A stretch of DNA of 64,000 bases, from positions 62,001 to 126,000 of the forward strand of contig NZ_JACHXN010000013.1 of NCBI RefSeq assembly GCF_014192095.1, given 5' to 3'. Position numbers and translations under genes: made by a program. Under the pieces are notes generated by a model. That model worked only from the letters and a program-made list of their open reading frames with translations, had not been told where the DNA came from and ran no database searches. How positions within the stretch are numbered: position 1 is the first letter of the stretch; each line of letters begins with the position of its first letter. Shown here one piece after another: positions 1 to 10,295 of this stretch. This stretch comes from Phyllobacterium trifolii (GTDB lineage: Bacteria; Pseudomonadota; Alphaproteobacteria; Rhizobiales; Rhizobiaceae).

Positions 1-662
1 ACGATAAACGCAATGATGATAGCGTATTTGCGCTTCGACCTCAGTCCCTCGGAGCCAACGAGGCCGACGCGCGCCAGGAGGGTCGTCACGACCGGGAGCT
101 GAAACACCAGCCCGAATGCGAAAATCAGCGTCATGATGAGGCTGAGATATTCGGAAACCTTCGGCAAAAGCGAGATTTGGACTTCGCCCGCTCCGCCAGT
201 CTGCTGCATGGCCAGGAAGAACCACATGACCATCGGCGTGAAGAAGAAATAAACCAGCGCGCCGCCCATGAGAAAAAGGATTGGCGATGCAATCAGGAAT
301 GGCAGGAACGCCATGCGCTCATTGCGGTATAGGCCGGGCGCTACGAATTTGTAGATTTGCGATGCGATGACCGGGAATGCGATGACGATACCGCCAAACA
401 TGGCGACCTTCACCTGCGTGAAAAAGAATTCCTGCGGGGCCGTATAGATGAGTTGCGCCTTGGCGGGATCGAACCCCGCCCACAAGATCGCCCACTGATA
501 CGGGATGACCAAAAGGTTGAACAACTGCTTGCCGAAATGAAAGCATACGAGGAACGCCAGGAAGAACGCCAGAAGTGCCCAGATCAGGCGCCGGCGCAGC
601 TCGATCAGGTGCTCCATCAAGGGGGCCGAGCTTTTATCGATTTCGTCGTCAGCGCTGCTCAA
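1..662 (-). CDS. tatC: Sec-independent translocase subunit TatC (partial, C-terminus outside window)
   Basis: TatC is the multispanning core of the twin-arginine translocase and binds the RR signal peptide together with TatB. The minus-strand reading frame is open to the window edge and gives about 220 residues. It has the conserved N-terminal 'LMEHLIELRRRL' segment, a first membrane helix, and later hydrophobic helices separated by a 'FVAPGLYRNER' loop typical of TatC. The start chosen is a TTG at 662 whose bases overlap the TGA stop of tatB, which implies translational coupling; an in-frame ATG lies 15 codons further in. It is the last visible gene of tatA-tatB-tatC. Family identity is clear; only the exact start is uncertain. 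Confidence 0.93.
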   Translation of the reverse strand, partial: MSSADDEIDKSSAPLMEHLIELRRRLIWALLAFFLAFLVCFHFGKQLFNLLVIPYQWAILWAGFDPAKAQLIYTAPQEFFFTQVKVAMFGGIVIAFPVIASQIYKFVAPGLYRNERMAFLPFLIASPILFLMGGALVYFFFTPMVMWFFLAMQQTGGAGEVQISLLPKVSEYLSLIMTLIFAFGLVFQLPVVTTLLARVGLVGSEGLRSKRKYAIIIAFI

Positions 663-1300
663 CTCTTTGTCCCCGTATCGACAGCCTTGGCCTTCGGCTT
701 CGCTGTTCTTTTGGCAGGTGTTTTGGTCGGTGCAGCCGTTGCGACTTCTACGGCCGGCGCTACGCTCTTCTTGGACACAGCCTGCGAAGCGTCTGCGGCT
801 TTCTTGGCTGGCGCTGTCGGCTTGGCTTTGGTTTCAGCGGCAGCCGCAACCGGCTTCTGTCTTGACCTTGCGGGCTTCTTTATCGCTGTTTCAGCGGCAG
901 GCGTGGCCGGAGCGGCCAAGGGTTCCATCACCTGCGGTTGCAACTGCGTTGCCCCCGGCGCGGCTGGATCCGGTACAGCGACATTGTCCTTGGCCGTTGC
1001 CGTGGCATCTTTCAAGCTGGAGCGAATTTCCTCACCGATGGTCCGGACAGGATCGAATACCTTGCGAATGTCGTTTCGAGGATCGAGACTCTTGGCATCA
1101 TTGATGATTTCACGCACGTCATCGAGCTCGGCCTCTTTCAAGGCCTCGTCAAACTGCTTGCGGAACTCGCCGGCAGTTGCCCGAAACTTTGCGGTTGCCT
1201 TGCCGAAGGCACGCAGCATCTTCGGCAAATCCTTCGGTCCGACCACCACGATCATGACGATCACGATCACCAGGATTTCCGACCAACCAACTTCAAACAT
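659..1300 (-). CDS. tatB: Sec-independent translocase subunit TatB
   Basis: TatB forms the twin-arginine signal receptor with TatC in the inner membrane. The 213-residue protein begins with the typical short periplasmic end, a single membrane helix (about residues 5-21), the 'GPKDLP' turn and a long charged amphipathic helix. The C-terminal half (about 110-213) is an Ala/Lys/Pro-rich low-complexity tail, common in alphaproteobacterial TatB. It sits between tatA and tatC on the same strand, and its stop overlaps the tatC TTG start. Confidence 0.95.
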   Translation of the reverse strand: MFEVGWSEILVIVIVMIVVVGPKDLPKMLRAFGKATAKFRATAGEFRKQFDEALKEAELDDVREIINDAKSLDPRNDIRKVFDPVRTIGEEIRSSLKDATATAKDNVAVPDPAAPGATQLQPQVMEPLAAPATPAAETAIKKPARSRQKPVAAAAETKAKPTAPAKKAADASQAVSKKSVAPAVEVATAAPTKTPAKRTAKPKAKAVDTGTKS

Positions 1301-1363
1301 TCATCATGCTCCAGCCACGACGCGGCAAACGTAGCCGCGCGCAGGACAAGATTATCCTTGGAT

Positions 1364-1591
1364 TCAAGACTTTGTAGTCTTTTCCTTGACTGAATTCACC
1401 GGCTGGCTTGTCTGATTATCAATCGTTTTCGAATTGTCGGCGGTGTCAGCAGTGTCGTCACTCATGCCGCTCTTGAAATTCTTGATACCCTTGGCAACGT
1501 CACCCATGAGTTCCGGGATTTTGCCGCGACCGAAAAGAAGAAGCACGACCGCAAGCACGATAAGCCAGTGCCAGATTGAAAAACTACCCAT
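1364..1591 (-). CDS. tatA: Sec-independent translocase subunit TatA
   Basis: TatA is the pore-forming small subunit of the twin-arginine translocase. From the chosen ATG the protein is 75 residues: one N-terminal membrane helix (about 5-20), the hallmark '[10 protein letters not shown]' hinge, an amphipathic helix, and an acidic then Lys/Thr-rich tail. The ATG at 1591 is preferred to one seven codons upstream because a GAGG ribosome-binding site sits just before it and the protein then starts MGSFS, as in relatives. It is the first gene of the tatABC cluster, with tatB 63 bp downstream. Confidence 0.95.
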   Translation of the reverse strand: MGSFSIWHWLIVLAVVLLLFGRGKIPELMGDVAKGIKNFKSGMSDDTADTADNSKTIDNQTSQPVNSVKEKTTKS

Positions 1592-1762
1592 TTGATCCTC
1601 ACATTCGCCCAACAGTTTGGGCTGATCTATGTCTTTTCCCCGTGCTTTTCAAACACAAGTCTCTTCTGCTCTTTCACATTCATGTAAACGCAGCGCAAGT
1701 CCGAAGTGGACTCTGCGTCACGAATTTTGATGTTCGCAACCGATTATAACAGAAAGCTTGTC

Positions 1763-2485
1763 TCAATCATGTTCGATACGGGGTGTCAAAAGACCGAGTT
1801 CCTCGAGATCAATGTCCGTCAGTGGATCTTCATCCTCGGTCAGTTCATCCGGATCATTGACCGGGATCGGGACGGCAAAATTCGTCGGCATGCGCGTCGA
1901 AAGCAGACCTGCACCACGCAATTCGTCAATCCCCGGCAGATCGCGTACTTCCTGCAGGCCGAAATGGTCTAGGAATGAAGCAGTGGTCCCGTAGGTAATG
2001 GGACGGCCAGGGGTGCGCCGGCGCCCGCGGAACTTGATCCACCCGGTTTCCATCAGCACATCGAGTGTGCCCTTCGAAGTCTCGACACCACGAATGTCTT
2101 CAAGCTCGGCGCGTGTCACTGGTTGATGATAGGCGATGATCGCAAGGACCTCGAGTGCTGCACGCGACAGCTTCTTTTGCTGCACGGCCTCACGGTTCAT
2201 CAGGAAAGCGAGATCAGCAGCCGTACGGAATGCCCATGCGCCGCCGGTCTGCCGCAGATTGATGCCGCGCTTTGAATAGATCTCCTGTAGTTCGCCAAGC
2301 AGCGCAGCCACGTCGACACCGGATGGCAGACGCTCACGCAGGGCCTTTTCCGTTACCGGCTCCGCCGATGCGAACAATATGGCCTCGGCCATACGCAGCG
2401 CTTCCGAAACCGAAATCGACGAATTCCAGTTGTTCGCCGGCAGTTCGACCTCGTCATCGTCGATGTTATGAATGCTATCAGCCAT
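1763..2485 (-). CDS. scpB: Segregation and condensation protein B (ScpB)
   Basis: ScpB forms the SMC-kleisin condensin complex with ScpA and SMC, which compacts and segregates the chromosome. The protein (about 240 residues) shows the paired winged-helix layout of the family: an N-terminal block with 'EAILFASAEPV' and a second block around 'LAIIAYHQPVTRAELEDIRG' and 'GRPITYGTT'. The C-terminal tail is acidic. The ATG at 2485 is favoured over one three codons upstream because an AGGA element sits at normal spacing. The start overlaps the end of scpA by 8 bp, so the two are probably translationally coupled. Confidence 0.94.
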   Translation of the reverse strand: MADSIHNIDDDEVELPANNWNSSISVSEALRMAEAILFASAEPVTEKALRERLPSGVDVAALLGELQEIYSKRGINLRQTGGAWAFRTAADLAFLMNREAVQQKKLSRAALEVLAIIAYHQPVTRAELEDIRGVETSKGTLDVLMETGWIKFRGRRRTPGRPITYGTTASFLDHFGLQEVRDLPGIDELRGAGLLSTRMPTNFAVPIPVNDPDELTEDEDPLTDIDLEELGLLTPRIEHD

Positions 2486-3326
2486 TTGCCACATCCTTCA
2501 GCGGCTCGGTCTGCTTATCAAGCCTGTTGCGCAGATAGATCGGGTTGAACGCGCCGGTCTGGCGGATTTCCAGATGCCCTTCCCGAACCATTTCCAGGCT
2601 GGCGGCAAAAGAGCTGGCCATGGCGGTCGCCCGCTCCGTCGGCGAAAAGATAAATTCCATCAGATAATGATCGAGCGCTGTCCAGTCCTTCATCTCACCT
2701 ACAAGCCGCATCAGGATTTCGCGCGCATCCTTCAGCGACCAGACCGTACGCCGCGCGATCTGTACATGCGAAGTGGCCCGCTTTTGCCGCTGTGAAGCGT
2801 AGGCGGTCAAAAGCTCGTAGAGCGTCGCCGCATAGGCGTTGGTTTGATCGACAATCACAGCCTCGGGCATGCCGCGGGCAAAGACATCGCGGCCGAGCCG
2901 GTTACGGTTGATGAGCTTCGTTGCCGCGTCGCGCATTGCTTCCAGCCGTTTCAGCCGAAACTGCAGCGTCGCCGCCAATTCCTCACCGCTTTCGCCTTCG
3001 TCGCCAGGCGCCTTGGGGATCAGAAGCTTGGATTTAAGGTAGGTAAGCCACGCCGCCATGACCAGATAATCGGCGGCAAGCTCAAGCCTTAATGCCTGCG
3101 CCTGCCGGATGAAGATCAGGTATTGCTCAACCAAGGCGAGTACAGAGATGCGAGCAAGATCGACCCGCTGGTTACGCGCGAGATGCAGCAAGAGATCAAG
3201 TGGACCTTCGAACCCCTTGATATCAATAACAAGCGATGGTTCGCTGGCAGCGCGATCGACCTGACTTTCCCACAGCGCTTCCATGGGTGCCGTGTCGTTG
3301 CCATTTATCTTTTGCTCGCTCGCCAA
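2478..3326 (-). CDS. scpA: Segregation and condensation protein A (ScpA kleisin)
   Basis: ScpA is the kleisin subunit that bridges the SMC heads. The core starts with 'GFEGPLDLLLHLARNQRVDL', the family signature, and continues through helical segments to a C-terminal winged-helix region. The minus-strand frame is open further upstream into nagZ, but that part is a shadow of nagZ. A TTG at 3326, 14 bp after the nagZ stop, has a GAGAG ribosome-binding site and is chosen; an ATG at 3284 without a clear site is the alternative. Lies between nagZ and scpB in one apparent operon. Confidence 0.9.
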   Translation of the reverse strand: MASEQKINGNDTAPMEALWESQVDRAASEPSLVIDIKGFEGPLDLLLHLARNQRVDLARISVLALVEQYLIFIRQAQALRLELAADYLVMAAWLTYLKSKLLIPKAPGDEGESGEELAATLQFRLKRLEAMRDAATKLINRNRLGRDVFARGMPEAVIVDQTNAYAATLYELLTAYASQRQKRATSHVQIARRTVWSLKDAREILMRLVGEMKDWTALDHYLMEFIFSPTERATAMASSFAASLEMVREGHLEIRQTGAFNPIYLRNRLDKQTEPLKDVANG

Positions 3327-3339
3327 ATTTCTCTCGCTT

Positions 3340-4359
3340 CTATGCCACCGCCTCGAAAGTACGCTGGAATTCTTCCCGGAGTTCTTCCTCGTTGGAGGTG
3401 TCCGGTTCTTTTCGATATTCGATTGCGCGCTGCGCCCGCTCGAACGCCTTGCCCTCGAGCTCCGGCGTGCAAGCCGCAACGGCTTTCATTTGATCCATGA
3501 TGCCATGGCAATGAAGCACGATATCAAGCCCCGCCGCAAAGATTGCTTTGGTCCGGTCGAAATAATCCCCAGAAAGTGCATTCATGGAGACATCGTCGCT
3601 CATCAGCAGCCCGTCGAAACCTATATAGTCCCGGATGATCTCCTCTACCACCTTGCCCGATGTCGTCGCCGGGTTCTTTGGATCAACGGCAGAAAAGATC
3701 ACATGCGCGCTCATCGCCATTGGCAGGTCAGCCAAAGCCCGGAACGGCGCGAAATCATGTTCGGCAAGCTCCTCAAGCGGCGTCGCGACCGTCGGCAACT
3801 CGTGATGTGTGTCGGCGAAGGCGCGGCCGTGCCCCGGTATGTGCTTGATCACTGGCAGCATGCCGCCTGCAAGCAGGCCGTCCGCAGCGGCTCGGCCCAT
3901 GGCCGTCACGATCTCAGGATGCTTGCCATAGGCGCGGGTGCCGATAACGTCATTGGCGCCTTCGACGGGAACATCGAGCACTGGCAGGCAATCGACATTG
4001 ATGCCTAGCTTGAGGAGATCAAACGCATGCAGGCGTGACAGGAGCCAGGCGGAGCGCAATCCAAGTTCCTCATTTTCCCGGAAAAGCGCGCCGAGCTGCG
4101 ACCCTGAGGGATAATCCGGCACGAGCGGCGGTCGCAGCCGTTGCACGCGCCCGCCTTCCTGGTCAATCAGCACCAGTGCGTCGTCACGGTCAACCAGATC
4201 ACGCAAATGCGCACACAGGTCTTCGATCTGTGCCGGCTCGCTGACGTTGCGGGCAAATAGAATAAAACCCCACGGCCGCTCATCGCGAAAGAATGCGATT
4301 TCGTCTGGGGTCAGTTTCAAACCGGTCGTCCCGGCAATCCATGCTTTTGATTCGCTCAT
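3340..4359 (-). CDS. nagZ: Beta-N-acetylhexosaminidase NagZ (GH3)
   Basis: Cytosolic glycoside hydrolase family 3 enzyme that removes GlcNAc from anhydro-muropeptides during peptidoglycan recycling. The 339-residue protein carries 'DQEGGRVQR' (66-74), the NagZ signature 'KHIPGHG' (172-178) followed by a histidine-rich loop with the catalytic Asp-His dyad ('DTHHELP'), and the nucleophile motif 'MSDDVSM' (253-259). The length is normal for single-domain NagZ. It lies upstream of scpA-scpB, an order usual in this bacterial group. A terminator from the preceding SPOR gene separates it from that gene. Confidence 0.95.
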   Translation of the reverse strand: MSESKAWIAGTTGLKLTPDEIAFFRDERPWGFILFARNVSEPAQIEDLCAHLRDLVDRDDALVLIDQEGGRVQRLRPPLVPDYPSGSQLGALFRENEELGLRSAWLLSRLHAFDLLKLGINVDCLPVLDVPVEGANDVIGTRAYGKHPEIVTAMGRAAADGLLAGGMLPVIKHIPGHGRAFADTHHELPTVATPLEELAEHDFAPFRALADLPMAMSAHVIFSAVDPKNPATTSGKVVEEIIRDYIGFDGLLMSDDVSMNALSGDYFDRTKAIFAAGLDIVLHCHGIMDQMKAVAACTPELEGKAFERAQRAIEYRKEPDTSNEEELREEFQRTFEAVA

Positions 4360-4391
4360 GGTGGGAGTCTACTGCTTCAGCACAAAAAAAG

Positions 4392-4416
4392 AAAAGGCGG
4401 CCGTGGCCGCCTTTTC
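4392..4416 (-). terminator. Rho-independent terminator after the SPOR-domain gene
   Basis: A GC-rich hairpin (GGCGGCC / GGCCGCC with a two-base loop) is followed on the minus strand by TTTTCTTTTTTT. It lies 17 bp after the stop of the SPOR-domain gene and before the nagZ start, so it should end transcription coming from the SPOR gene. Confidence 0.85.
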
Positions 4417-4432
4417 CAATATACCGGACGGA

Positions 4433-6997
4433 CTACTGCGTAACGAAGCAGCTGCCGCCTGCAGTCTTGTACTTCGCACACAGGGCGTTTGCATCGCTCT
4501 TGGAGCCAGCCGGGATGCGCACACGGAAGAATGTGCCCTTGCCGGCAATCTCGGCCTGCTTGATATCGACACCGCGGCCGCCGATCACACCCGCATATTT
4601 CTGGGAGAGCGAAGCATATGTCTTCTGCGCGCCCTCGACATTCGGTTGCGAGGCAATCTGGATCAGATAGCTTCCCGCTGCCGTAGCAGCGGAAGCGACC
4701 TGCTGGCCCGCTGCATTCTTTGGCGGAACGCGATCGACAATATCGATCGGTTGATCTGCAGGACGCGATTCGACCACCGGAATATTCTTCGGCGTAACGG
4801 AAGCAACCGTTTCGGGAGTGATCTTCTTGGTCGCGACCGGCTTCGGAGGCAACTTACCAGCAGCCGGCGCCGGTTTCGCGGCTGCCGCTGCAGCTGGTAC
4901 TTCGGGTGCCGGTACAGCAGTCTGTGCTGGCACAGCTGCCGGGGCGTCCTGCATCAATGCGCCAATTTCGTCGTCGCCAGTTGTTGCCGGCGCTGCGGAT
5001 GCATTTGCGTCGAGCGGAGCAGCGGGGCGGTCAGCCGGGGCAGCGGCAGGGCCGGCACTCACCGGATCAGCCGGTTCTGGAATGGAGGCGACCATCGTGC
5101 CATCCGGTTTGACGATCATAGTCTGCACCTTGCGCGGTGCAATCGCACTGTTGCGTTCCGCCGGTGCAGCATCGGCTGTATCGTCTGCGGTGGCAGGATC
5201 AACACGCGCCTCCACCTTGTCGCCCGCGGCAGGACCATCGGTGGGGGGCGCATCGGCGGCGAGCATATCCGTGACGGATGCGCCTCCATCCTCATCGGCT
5301 GGAAGATCGATAGGATCCTCCCGCGTTGTTACGAGCTGATCCTGCTTCGGTGCTTCCGGAGCAGCCGTCGCGCTCTTGTCGTAAACCGCTTTGTCCTGAT
5401 TTGGCACTACGGCTGTGCTGGCGGTTTCTGGCTGGACCTTGATCGGCGTCTTGTCTGCCATGATGACGACAGGTTCGCCATTCGAACCGCCGGTCCATTT
5501 ATAGGCAACGGCGCCGGCGACCGCGAGCAAAACAACAGCCGCTGCCACGCCGGGAACAAACAGGTTACTGCGACGACGCGCAGGTGTTTCCTTTTGCCCA
5601 TAGGGCGCTGCGGCTATATCGACATTGTCCTGGCGAGGATCATAGCCAAAATCCAGATCCTCTTCTGGACCATAGGCAGGCGTTGCCCGGCTTTGTTGTG
5701 AGCTCGCAGCGCCCATGGCGGCAGCGCCGGCTGCTACTGCATAGCCTGCCGGATTGTATTTGTTCTGATCTGCCTCGTTCCCGAATACGTCTGCGAAAAT
5801 ATCGGCATATCGGTCTTTCTCGGGCTCCTGTGGGGCAGGATCCTCTGCCGCGACATAGGCGCCGCGCGAATCGTCCGCTTCGATCGAACCGAATACCTCG
5901 GCAAATTCATTATCAAGCTCGTTCAGTCCATTGTGCTGCGGAACGTCGTCCTCATAGTTCACGGCCGGAAGATCGAGCGACTCGGTATAATCAACGCGAT
6001 TTTCTGTAACCGCCACCGTATCGACATCGGGTGCTGCAGTAATTGCCGACGCAGCGCGATCGAGCTCGTCGGCATAATCGCTGAGCTCATGAACCTCGGG
6101 CAATTGCGGTGCGCTGGCAACAGGCATGGCAACAGGCACTTCGATCTGTTCACGAACCGGCGTCGAGGATTGTTCCAGGTTTTGATAAAGCGGGAAAACT
6201 GGGGCTGCTTCTGCAACCGATTCGCTATCCTCATCTTGATCCGCCGTTACGTCGAAATCATCGAGCGCCGCCATCAATTCGTCGGTATCGAAATCCTCAA
6301 TCTCCGAATCCTGAACCTGCTCTTCTTCGGCAGCTTCGTAAGCTACAGGCTCCGGCTCGGGAATCTCATGGACGACTGTTTCCGACACATGGGACGGCTG
6401 CTGGTATGATGTTGTCCGGCTGATCGACGGGGCAATTTCTGTTCGCCCCGGAACCTGCGTCTGCGATCCATAACCCCAGGAAGCATTTGCCGAACGCTGC
6501 ACGGTTGGCTGCGCCGATCCTGCAAGCAAGGTTTCAAGCTCATCTTCGAGACTGAGTGACGGCGCTGCGAGCACGGGGCGCTCTTCGTAATGGGAGATGG
6601 CAACACCAACACCCTCGCCCGCTTCGCTGTCCACGTAAACCGGGTCCGGCTCGTAATCGGCGTAATCCGGTTCTTCATAGGCGGCTATGGATTCGGTAGC
6701 GGCTTCATGAGCGTGAGGTGGTTCCGCAGCCAACTCGCGCTCGATGGATTCCTGAAAATCCTGAGCGGCAAGGTGATCGTCGTGGGCATCATTGTCAGCG
6801 GACTGAGGCGCGGCTGGTTCATCAAAGCCCCCCATCAGCTCGCGTTCGAGGTCCATAGCAAAATCATCGTTGGATCCGTTAGTCGACCCTTCCTCTTCAA
6901 CCGTTCCCATGATACGGGAAAGTTCCATCAGAGGGTCGTTATTACCTGATCGCGAATCATCCTGCCGGTGAGAACGCTGAATATTGTTGTCCGCCAT
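4433..6997 (-). CDS. Large SPOR-domain cell-envelope protein
   Basis: Predicted inner-membrane protein of 854 residues. A long acidic, low-complexity N-terminal region (about 1-470) is followed by one membrane helix (about 480-500), a Pro/Ala-rich periplasmic linker and a C-terminal SPOR domain (about 773-854; starts 'GSYLIQIASQP', ends 'GSCFVTQ'). SPOR domains bind denuded septal peptidoglycan, so a role at the division site or in peptidoglycan remodelling is inferred. The N-terminal part is cytoplasmic if the single helix is type II. Located between argS and nagZ, as in other Rhizobiales. The acidic region is probably disordered. No symbol is assigned because the family has no agreed name. 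Confidence 0.85.
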   Translation of the reverse strand: MADNNIQRSHRQDDSRSGNNDPLMELSRIMGTVEEEGSTNGSNDDFAMDLERELMGGFDEPAAPQSADNDAHDDHLAAQDFQESIERELAAEPPHAHEAATESIAAYEEPDYADYEPDPVYVDSEAGEGVGVAISHYEERPVLAAPSLSLEDELETLLAGSAQPTVQRSANASWGYGSQTQVPGRTEIAPSISRTTSYQQPSHVSETVVHEIPEPEPVAYEAAEEEQVQDSEIEDFDTDELMAALDDFDVTADQDEDSESVAEAAPVFPLYQNLEQSSTPVREQIEVPVAMPVASAPQLPEVHELSDYADELDRAASAITAAPDVDTVAVTENRVDYTESLDLPAVNYEDDVPQHNGLNELDNEFAEVFGSIEADDSRGAYVAAEDPAPQEPEKDRYADIFADVFGNEADQNKYNPAGYAVAAGAAAMGAASSQQSRATPAYGPEEDLDFGYDPRQDNVDIAAAPYGQKETPARRRSNLFVPGVAAAVVLLAVAGAVAYKWTGGSNGEPVVIMADKTPIKVQPETASTAVVPNQDKAVYDKSATAAPEAPKQDQLVTTREDPIDLPADEDGGASVTDMLAADAPPTDGPAAGDKVEARVDPATADDTADAAPAERNSAIAPRKVQTMIVKPDGTMVASIPEPADPVSAGPAAAPADRPAAPLDANASAAPATTGDDEIGALMQDAPAAVPAQTAVPAPEVPAAAAAAKPAPAAGKLPPKPVATKKITPETVASVTPKNIPVVESRPADQPIDIVDRVPPKNAAGQQVASAATAAGSYLIQIASQPNVEGAQKTYASLSQKYAGVIGGRGVDIKQAEIAGKGTFFRVRIPAGSKSDANALCAKYKTAGGSCFVTQ

Positions 6998-7107
6998 GGC
7001 GTTAATCCTGTACTCTCAACTGTGGGACGTCCGAAAACGTCACGCATTGGCCTTACCAGCGCAATGTGGGCAAAAGTTGACAGGATTGCTACGCTTTTCA
7101 GCGTATA

Positions 7108-8865
7108 TTAACGCATTTCGGTCGGGGCGTCCGCACCTATTATTGACAATCCGGACGTCAAGACCTTCGAAACAACCTGCACCAGCCCTAGCCTGGCTTG
7201 GGACAAGTCTGGATCGTTAACCTTAATAAAACGTAAGTCCGGGTTTTCGGTTCCCTTATTCCACTGTGTATGCAGCGAACTCGCGAGGTCGTAGAGGTAG
7301 AAAGCGACCCTGTGCGGCTCCTGATGCAAAGCCGCTGTTTCGATCAGCCGCGGGTATTCCGCAAGCTTGCGAATGAGCGCTATTTCGCTCTCATCCGTCA
7401 GCAAACCGAAGTGTTGCGCGCTCGCCGCCAACTGGACTTCACCGATCCCAAGCTGTTCTATTGCTTGCCGGAAAACCGAATGGCATCTGGCCGAAGCATA
7501 TTGAACGTAGAAGACGGGATTGTCCTTGGAATGTTCGGTGACTTTGGCGAAGTCGAAATCGAGCGGGGCGTCGTTCTTCCGGTACAGCATCATGAACCGC
7601 ACCGGATCTCGGCCTACTTCTTCCACCACATCGCGCAAGGTGACGAACTCGCCTGACCGTTTCGACATCCGCACGGGCTCGCCGTTGCGATAGAGCTTGA
7701 CGAGCTGGCAGATCAACACAGTCAGCTTCGCCGTTCCGCCGGAAACAGCCCGCGCCAAAGATTCCAGCCGCTTGACATAACCACCGTGATCCGCGCCGAG
7801 CACATAGATCATCTCGTCGAAGTGCCGGTCGTACTTGTCCTTGAAATAGGCAACGTCGGCCGCGAAATAGGTGAACTGGCCGTCCGACTTGACCAGCGGC
7901 CGGTCGATATCATCGCCAACATCAGTCGACCGGAACAGCGTTTGCTCCCGGTCTTCCCAGTCTTCCGGCAATTGGCCCTTGGGTGGCGGCAGTTTGCCCT
8001 TGTACACATGCCCCTTCAGCGTCAGGTCGTTGATGGCAGACCGGATCAGCTTGGCATTGTTCGCGTGCAGCGTCCGCTCGGAGAAGAACACGTCGTGATG
8101 GACGTTGAGCGAGGCGAGATCGTCGCGGATCATCGCCATCATCGCATCGATCGTCCGGTCCTTGACGATGACCATCGCCTCATCTTCCGGCATTTCCAAA
8201 AGCTTGGTACCGTAGTCTGCGGCCAGCGCCTGCCCCACCGGCACGAGATAGTCGCCAGGATAGAGCCCTGCAGGAATATCGCCGATCTGCTCCCCGAGCG
8301 CCTCGCGATACCGCAACATCACAGAGCTTGCCAGCACATCGATCTGCGCGCCAGCATCATTGATGTAATATTCCTTGGCAACGTTATAACCCGCAAACTT
8401 GAGCAGGTTGGCCAGCGCGTCGCCGACCACCGCACCCCGGCAATGACCGACATGCATGGGGCCCGTCGGATTGGCCGATACGTATTCGACATTGACCCGG
8501 TGGCCGTAACCGAGCTTTGACCGGCCATAATCGAGCCCAGCGCCCAACATTACGGCAAGTTGCCGGTGCCAATAGGTGTCCTTGAGCCGCAGATTGATGA
8601 AACCAGGACCCGCCACATCGACGGAGCCGACGTCGGGATCATTCTTCAGCGCATCTCCGATTCTGACAGCAAGTTCGCGCGGGTTTTGGCCAACCGCCTT
8701 GGAGAGCACCATCGCCGCATTCGTCGCGATATCGCCATGGCTGGGATCGCGCGGCGGTTCGACACCCACGCGCGACAGATCCACCGCAGCACCATCTGTG
8801 GTTTTTAAATCAAGCGCTTGCAGGGCGTTCTTAATCCGCGCGTCGAAATCGGCGAAGATGTTCAT
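7108..8865 (-). CDS. argS: Arginyl-tRNA synthetase
   Basis: Class I synthetase charging tRNA-Arg. The 585-residue protein has an N-terminal additional domain, the 'PTGPMHVGH' signature (HVGH at 138-141), the 'RMSKRSGEF' loop equivalent to KMSKS, and a C-terminal DALR anticodon-binding domain (about 460-585). Length and motif order are normal for the family. It lies 63 bp downstream of dgt on the same strand, so the two are probably co-transcribed. Confidence 0.97.
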   Translation of the reverse strand: MNIFADFDARIKNALQALDLKTTDGAAVDLSRVGVEPPRDPSHGDIATNAAMVLSKAVGQNPRELAVRIGDALKNDPDVGSVDVAGPGFINLRLKDTYWHRQLAVMLGAGLDYGRSKLGYGHRVNVEYVSANPTGPMHVGHCRGAVVGDALANLLKFAGYNVAKEYYINDAGAQIDVLASSVMLRYREALGEQIGDIPAGLYPGDYLVPVGQALAADYGTKLLEMPEDEAMVIVKDRTIDAMMAMIRDDLASLNVHHDVFFSERTLHANNAKLIRSAINDLTLKGHVYKGKLPPPKGQLPEDWEDREQTLFRSTDVGDDIDRPLVKSDGQFTYFAADVAYFKDKYDRHFDEMIYVLGADHGGYVKRLESLARAVSGGTAKLTVLICQLVKLYRNGEPVRMSKRSGEFVTLRDVVEEVGRDPVRFMMLYRKNDAPLDFDFAKVTEHSKDNPVFYVQYASARCHSVFRQAIEQLGIGEVQLAASAQHFGLLTDESEIALIRKLAEYPRLIETAALHQEPHRVAFYLYDLASSLHTQWNKGTENPDLRFIKVNDPDLSQARLGLVQVVSKVLTSGLSIIGADAPTEMR

Positions 8866-8928
8866 GACGTCATACTCATTCGGGGTTTGTAAAATTGAGC
8901 GGTCGTTCTACCGCAATTGGCCCTGCCC

Positions 8929-10137
8929 TTAAGCCAAATCGGGCGTGTGGTCAAACAACCGTCGGTGTTCGCGCACAGCATAAGTGTCGGTCATACCCGC
9001 TAGAAAGTCAGCCACAAGTCTAGCGCGTGAGGTCAAATCTCCCTTCGTCCGGCCATCGCGCCAGCCTTCCGGCATGCATTGCTCATCGGCAAGGTAAGTG
9101 TCAAACAGGTCTCTCACAATCCGGTCAGCGGATTTGCGCACGCGCACCACGCTGTCGTGGAAATAGAGGTTCTTGTAGAGAAACGCCTTGAGCATCTTTT
9201 CCTGCTCGCGCAGCGGCGCTGAAAATCCAACGATCGTTCGCCCGGCACCGTGAATGTCGTCGACTGTCTGCGGGTTAACCGTTTCAAGATTGGCCTGCGC
9301 CGCACGTATCACGTCTTCGACCATGATCGTGATTTGCCTCCGGACAATCTCATGCGACGTACGTACATCATCGAGAGTTGGATATTTCTGCCGGACGGCG
9401 CGCAGAATATCGCCGATTATCGGCACGGCTTCGAGCGCGTCGAGCGTAAGCAGACCTGAGCGCAACCCATCATCGATGTCATGGGCGTTATAGGCGATAT
9501 CATCGGCAATTGCCGCACATTGCGCCTCCAGCGAGGCAAAGCGTGCAAGTTCGAGATCGTGCTGCGCGTTGTATTCAATGATTGCTGTCGGCACCGGGTG
9601 CTTTAGCCCGGCGCCATGAGCATCCGTCAACGGACCATTGTGTTTGACCAGTCCCTCCAGCGTTTCCCACGTCAGGTTCAGCCCGTCAAACTCGGCGTAA
9701 CGCTTTTCGAGATTTGTCACGATACGTAGCGACTGCGCGTTGTGATCGAAACCGCCGAAGTCGCGCATCTTATCGTTGAGCGCGTCTTCACCGGTATGGC
9801 CGAACGGCGTGTGGCCGAAATCATGGACCAGGGCGATTGCTTCAGCCAGATCCTCGTCGAGTCGCATAGATCGTGCCAGCGCCCGGGCGATCTGCGCCAC
9901 TTCGATCGTATGCGTCAGCCGCGTGCGATAATGATCGCCCTCGTGTGCGATGAAAACCTGCGTCTTGTGCTTCAGCCGCCGAAACGCTGTTGAGTGGATG
10001 ATACGATCGCGATCACGCTGGAATACCGTGCGCGTCGGGCTTTCGCTTTCGGGCACAAGCCGTCCACGGCTTTTCTCGGGATCACAGGCGTATGGCGCCC
10101 TCTCCCTGTAACCGAAACCGATACCCTGCATGGACAT
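8929..10137 (-). CDS. dgt: Deoxyguanosinetriphosphate triphosphohydrolase-like protein (HD domain)
   Basis: HD-superfamily metal enzyme expected to hydrolyse dNTPs to deoxynucleoside and triphosphate. The 402-residue protein shows '[15 protein letters not shown]' (41-55), the first metal histidine in 'RLTHTIEV' (His76) and the HD pair in '[15 protein letters not shown]' (103-117). Length and motifs match the shorter type-2 dGTPase-like family rather than E. coli Dgt. Two ATGs lie close together at the start (10137 and 10131); neither has a strong ribosome-binding site. Divergent from erpA across 158 bp. Confidence 0.93.
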   Translation of the reverse strand: MSMQGIGFGYRERAPYACDPEKSRGRLVPESESPTRTVFQRDRDRIIHSTAFRRLKHKTQVFIAHEGDHYRTRLTHTIEVAQIARALARSMRLDEDLAEAIALVHDFGHTPFGHTGEDALNDKMRDFGGFDHNAQSLRIVTNLEKRYAEFDGLNLTWETLEGLVKHNGPLTDAHGAGLKHPVPTAIIEYNAQHDLELARFASLEAQCAAIADDIAYNAHDIDDGLRSGLLTLDALEAVPIIGDILRAVRQKYPTLDDVRTSHEIVRRQITIMVEDVIRAAQANLETVNPQTVDDIHGAGRTIVGFSAPLREQEKMLKAFLYKNLYFHDSVVRVRKSADRIVRDLFDTYLADEQCMPEGWRDGRTKGDLTSRARLVADFLAGMTDTYAVREHRRLFDHTPDLA

Positions 10138-10295
10138 GATTGAAATATGTGCCTTCCCATCTTCCGACTGCTGACAACGTTGACTTCACAGTCGCCAATT
10201 CTTAGCTATGGTGTATGATGAACGGCAAGGCGTGACATTACAATGTCAATGCTTTGTTGAGCGCGGCGGAGCAATCCGCGAAGGAACCGTAAAGA

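Noticed and set aside
4247-5701. Long plus-strand open frame (484 codons)
   Set aside because: It lies opposite the SPOR-domain gene and is rich in Arg/Cys, a typical GC-skew shadow of a low-complexity gene.
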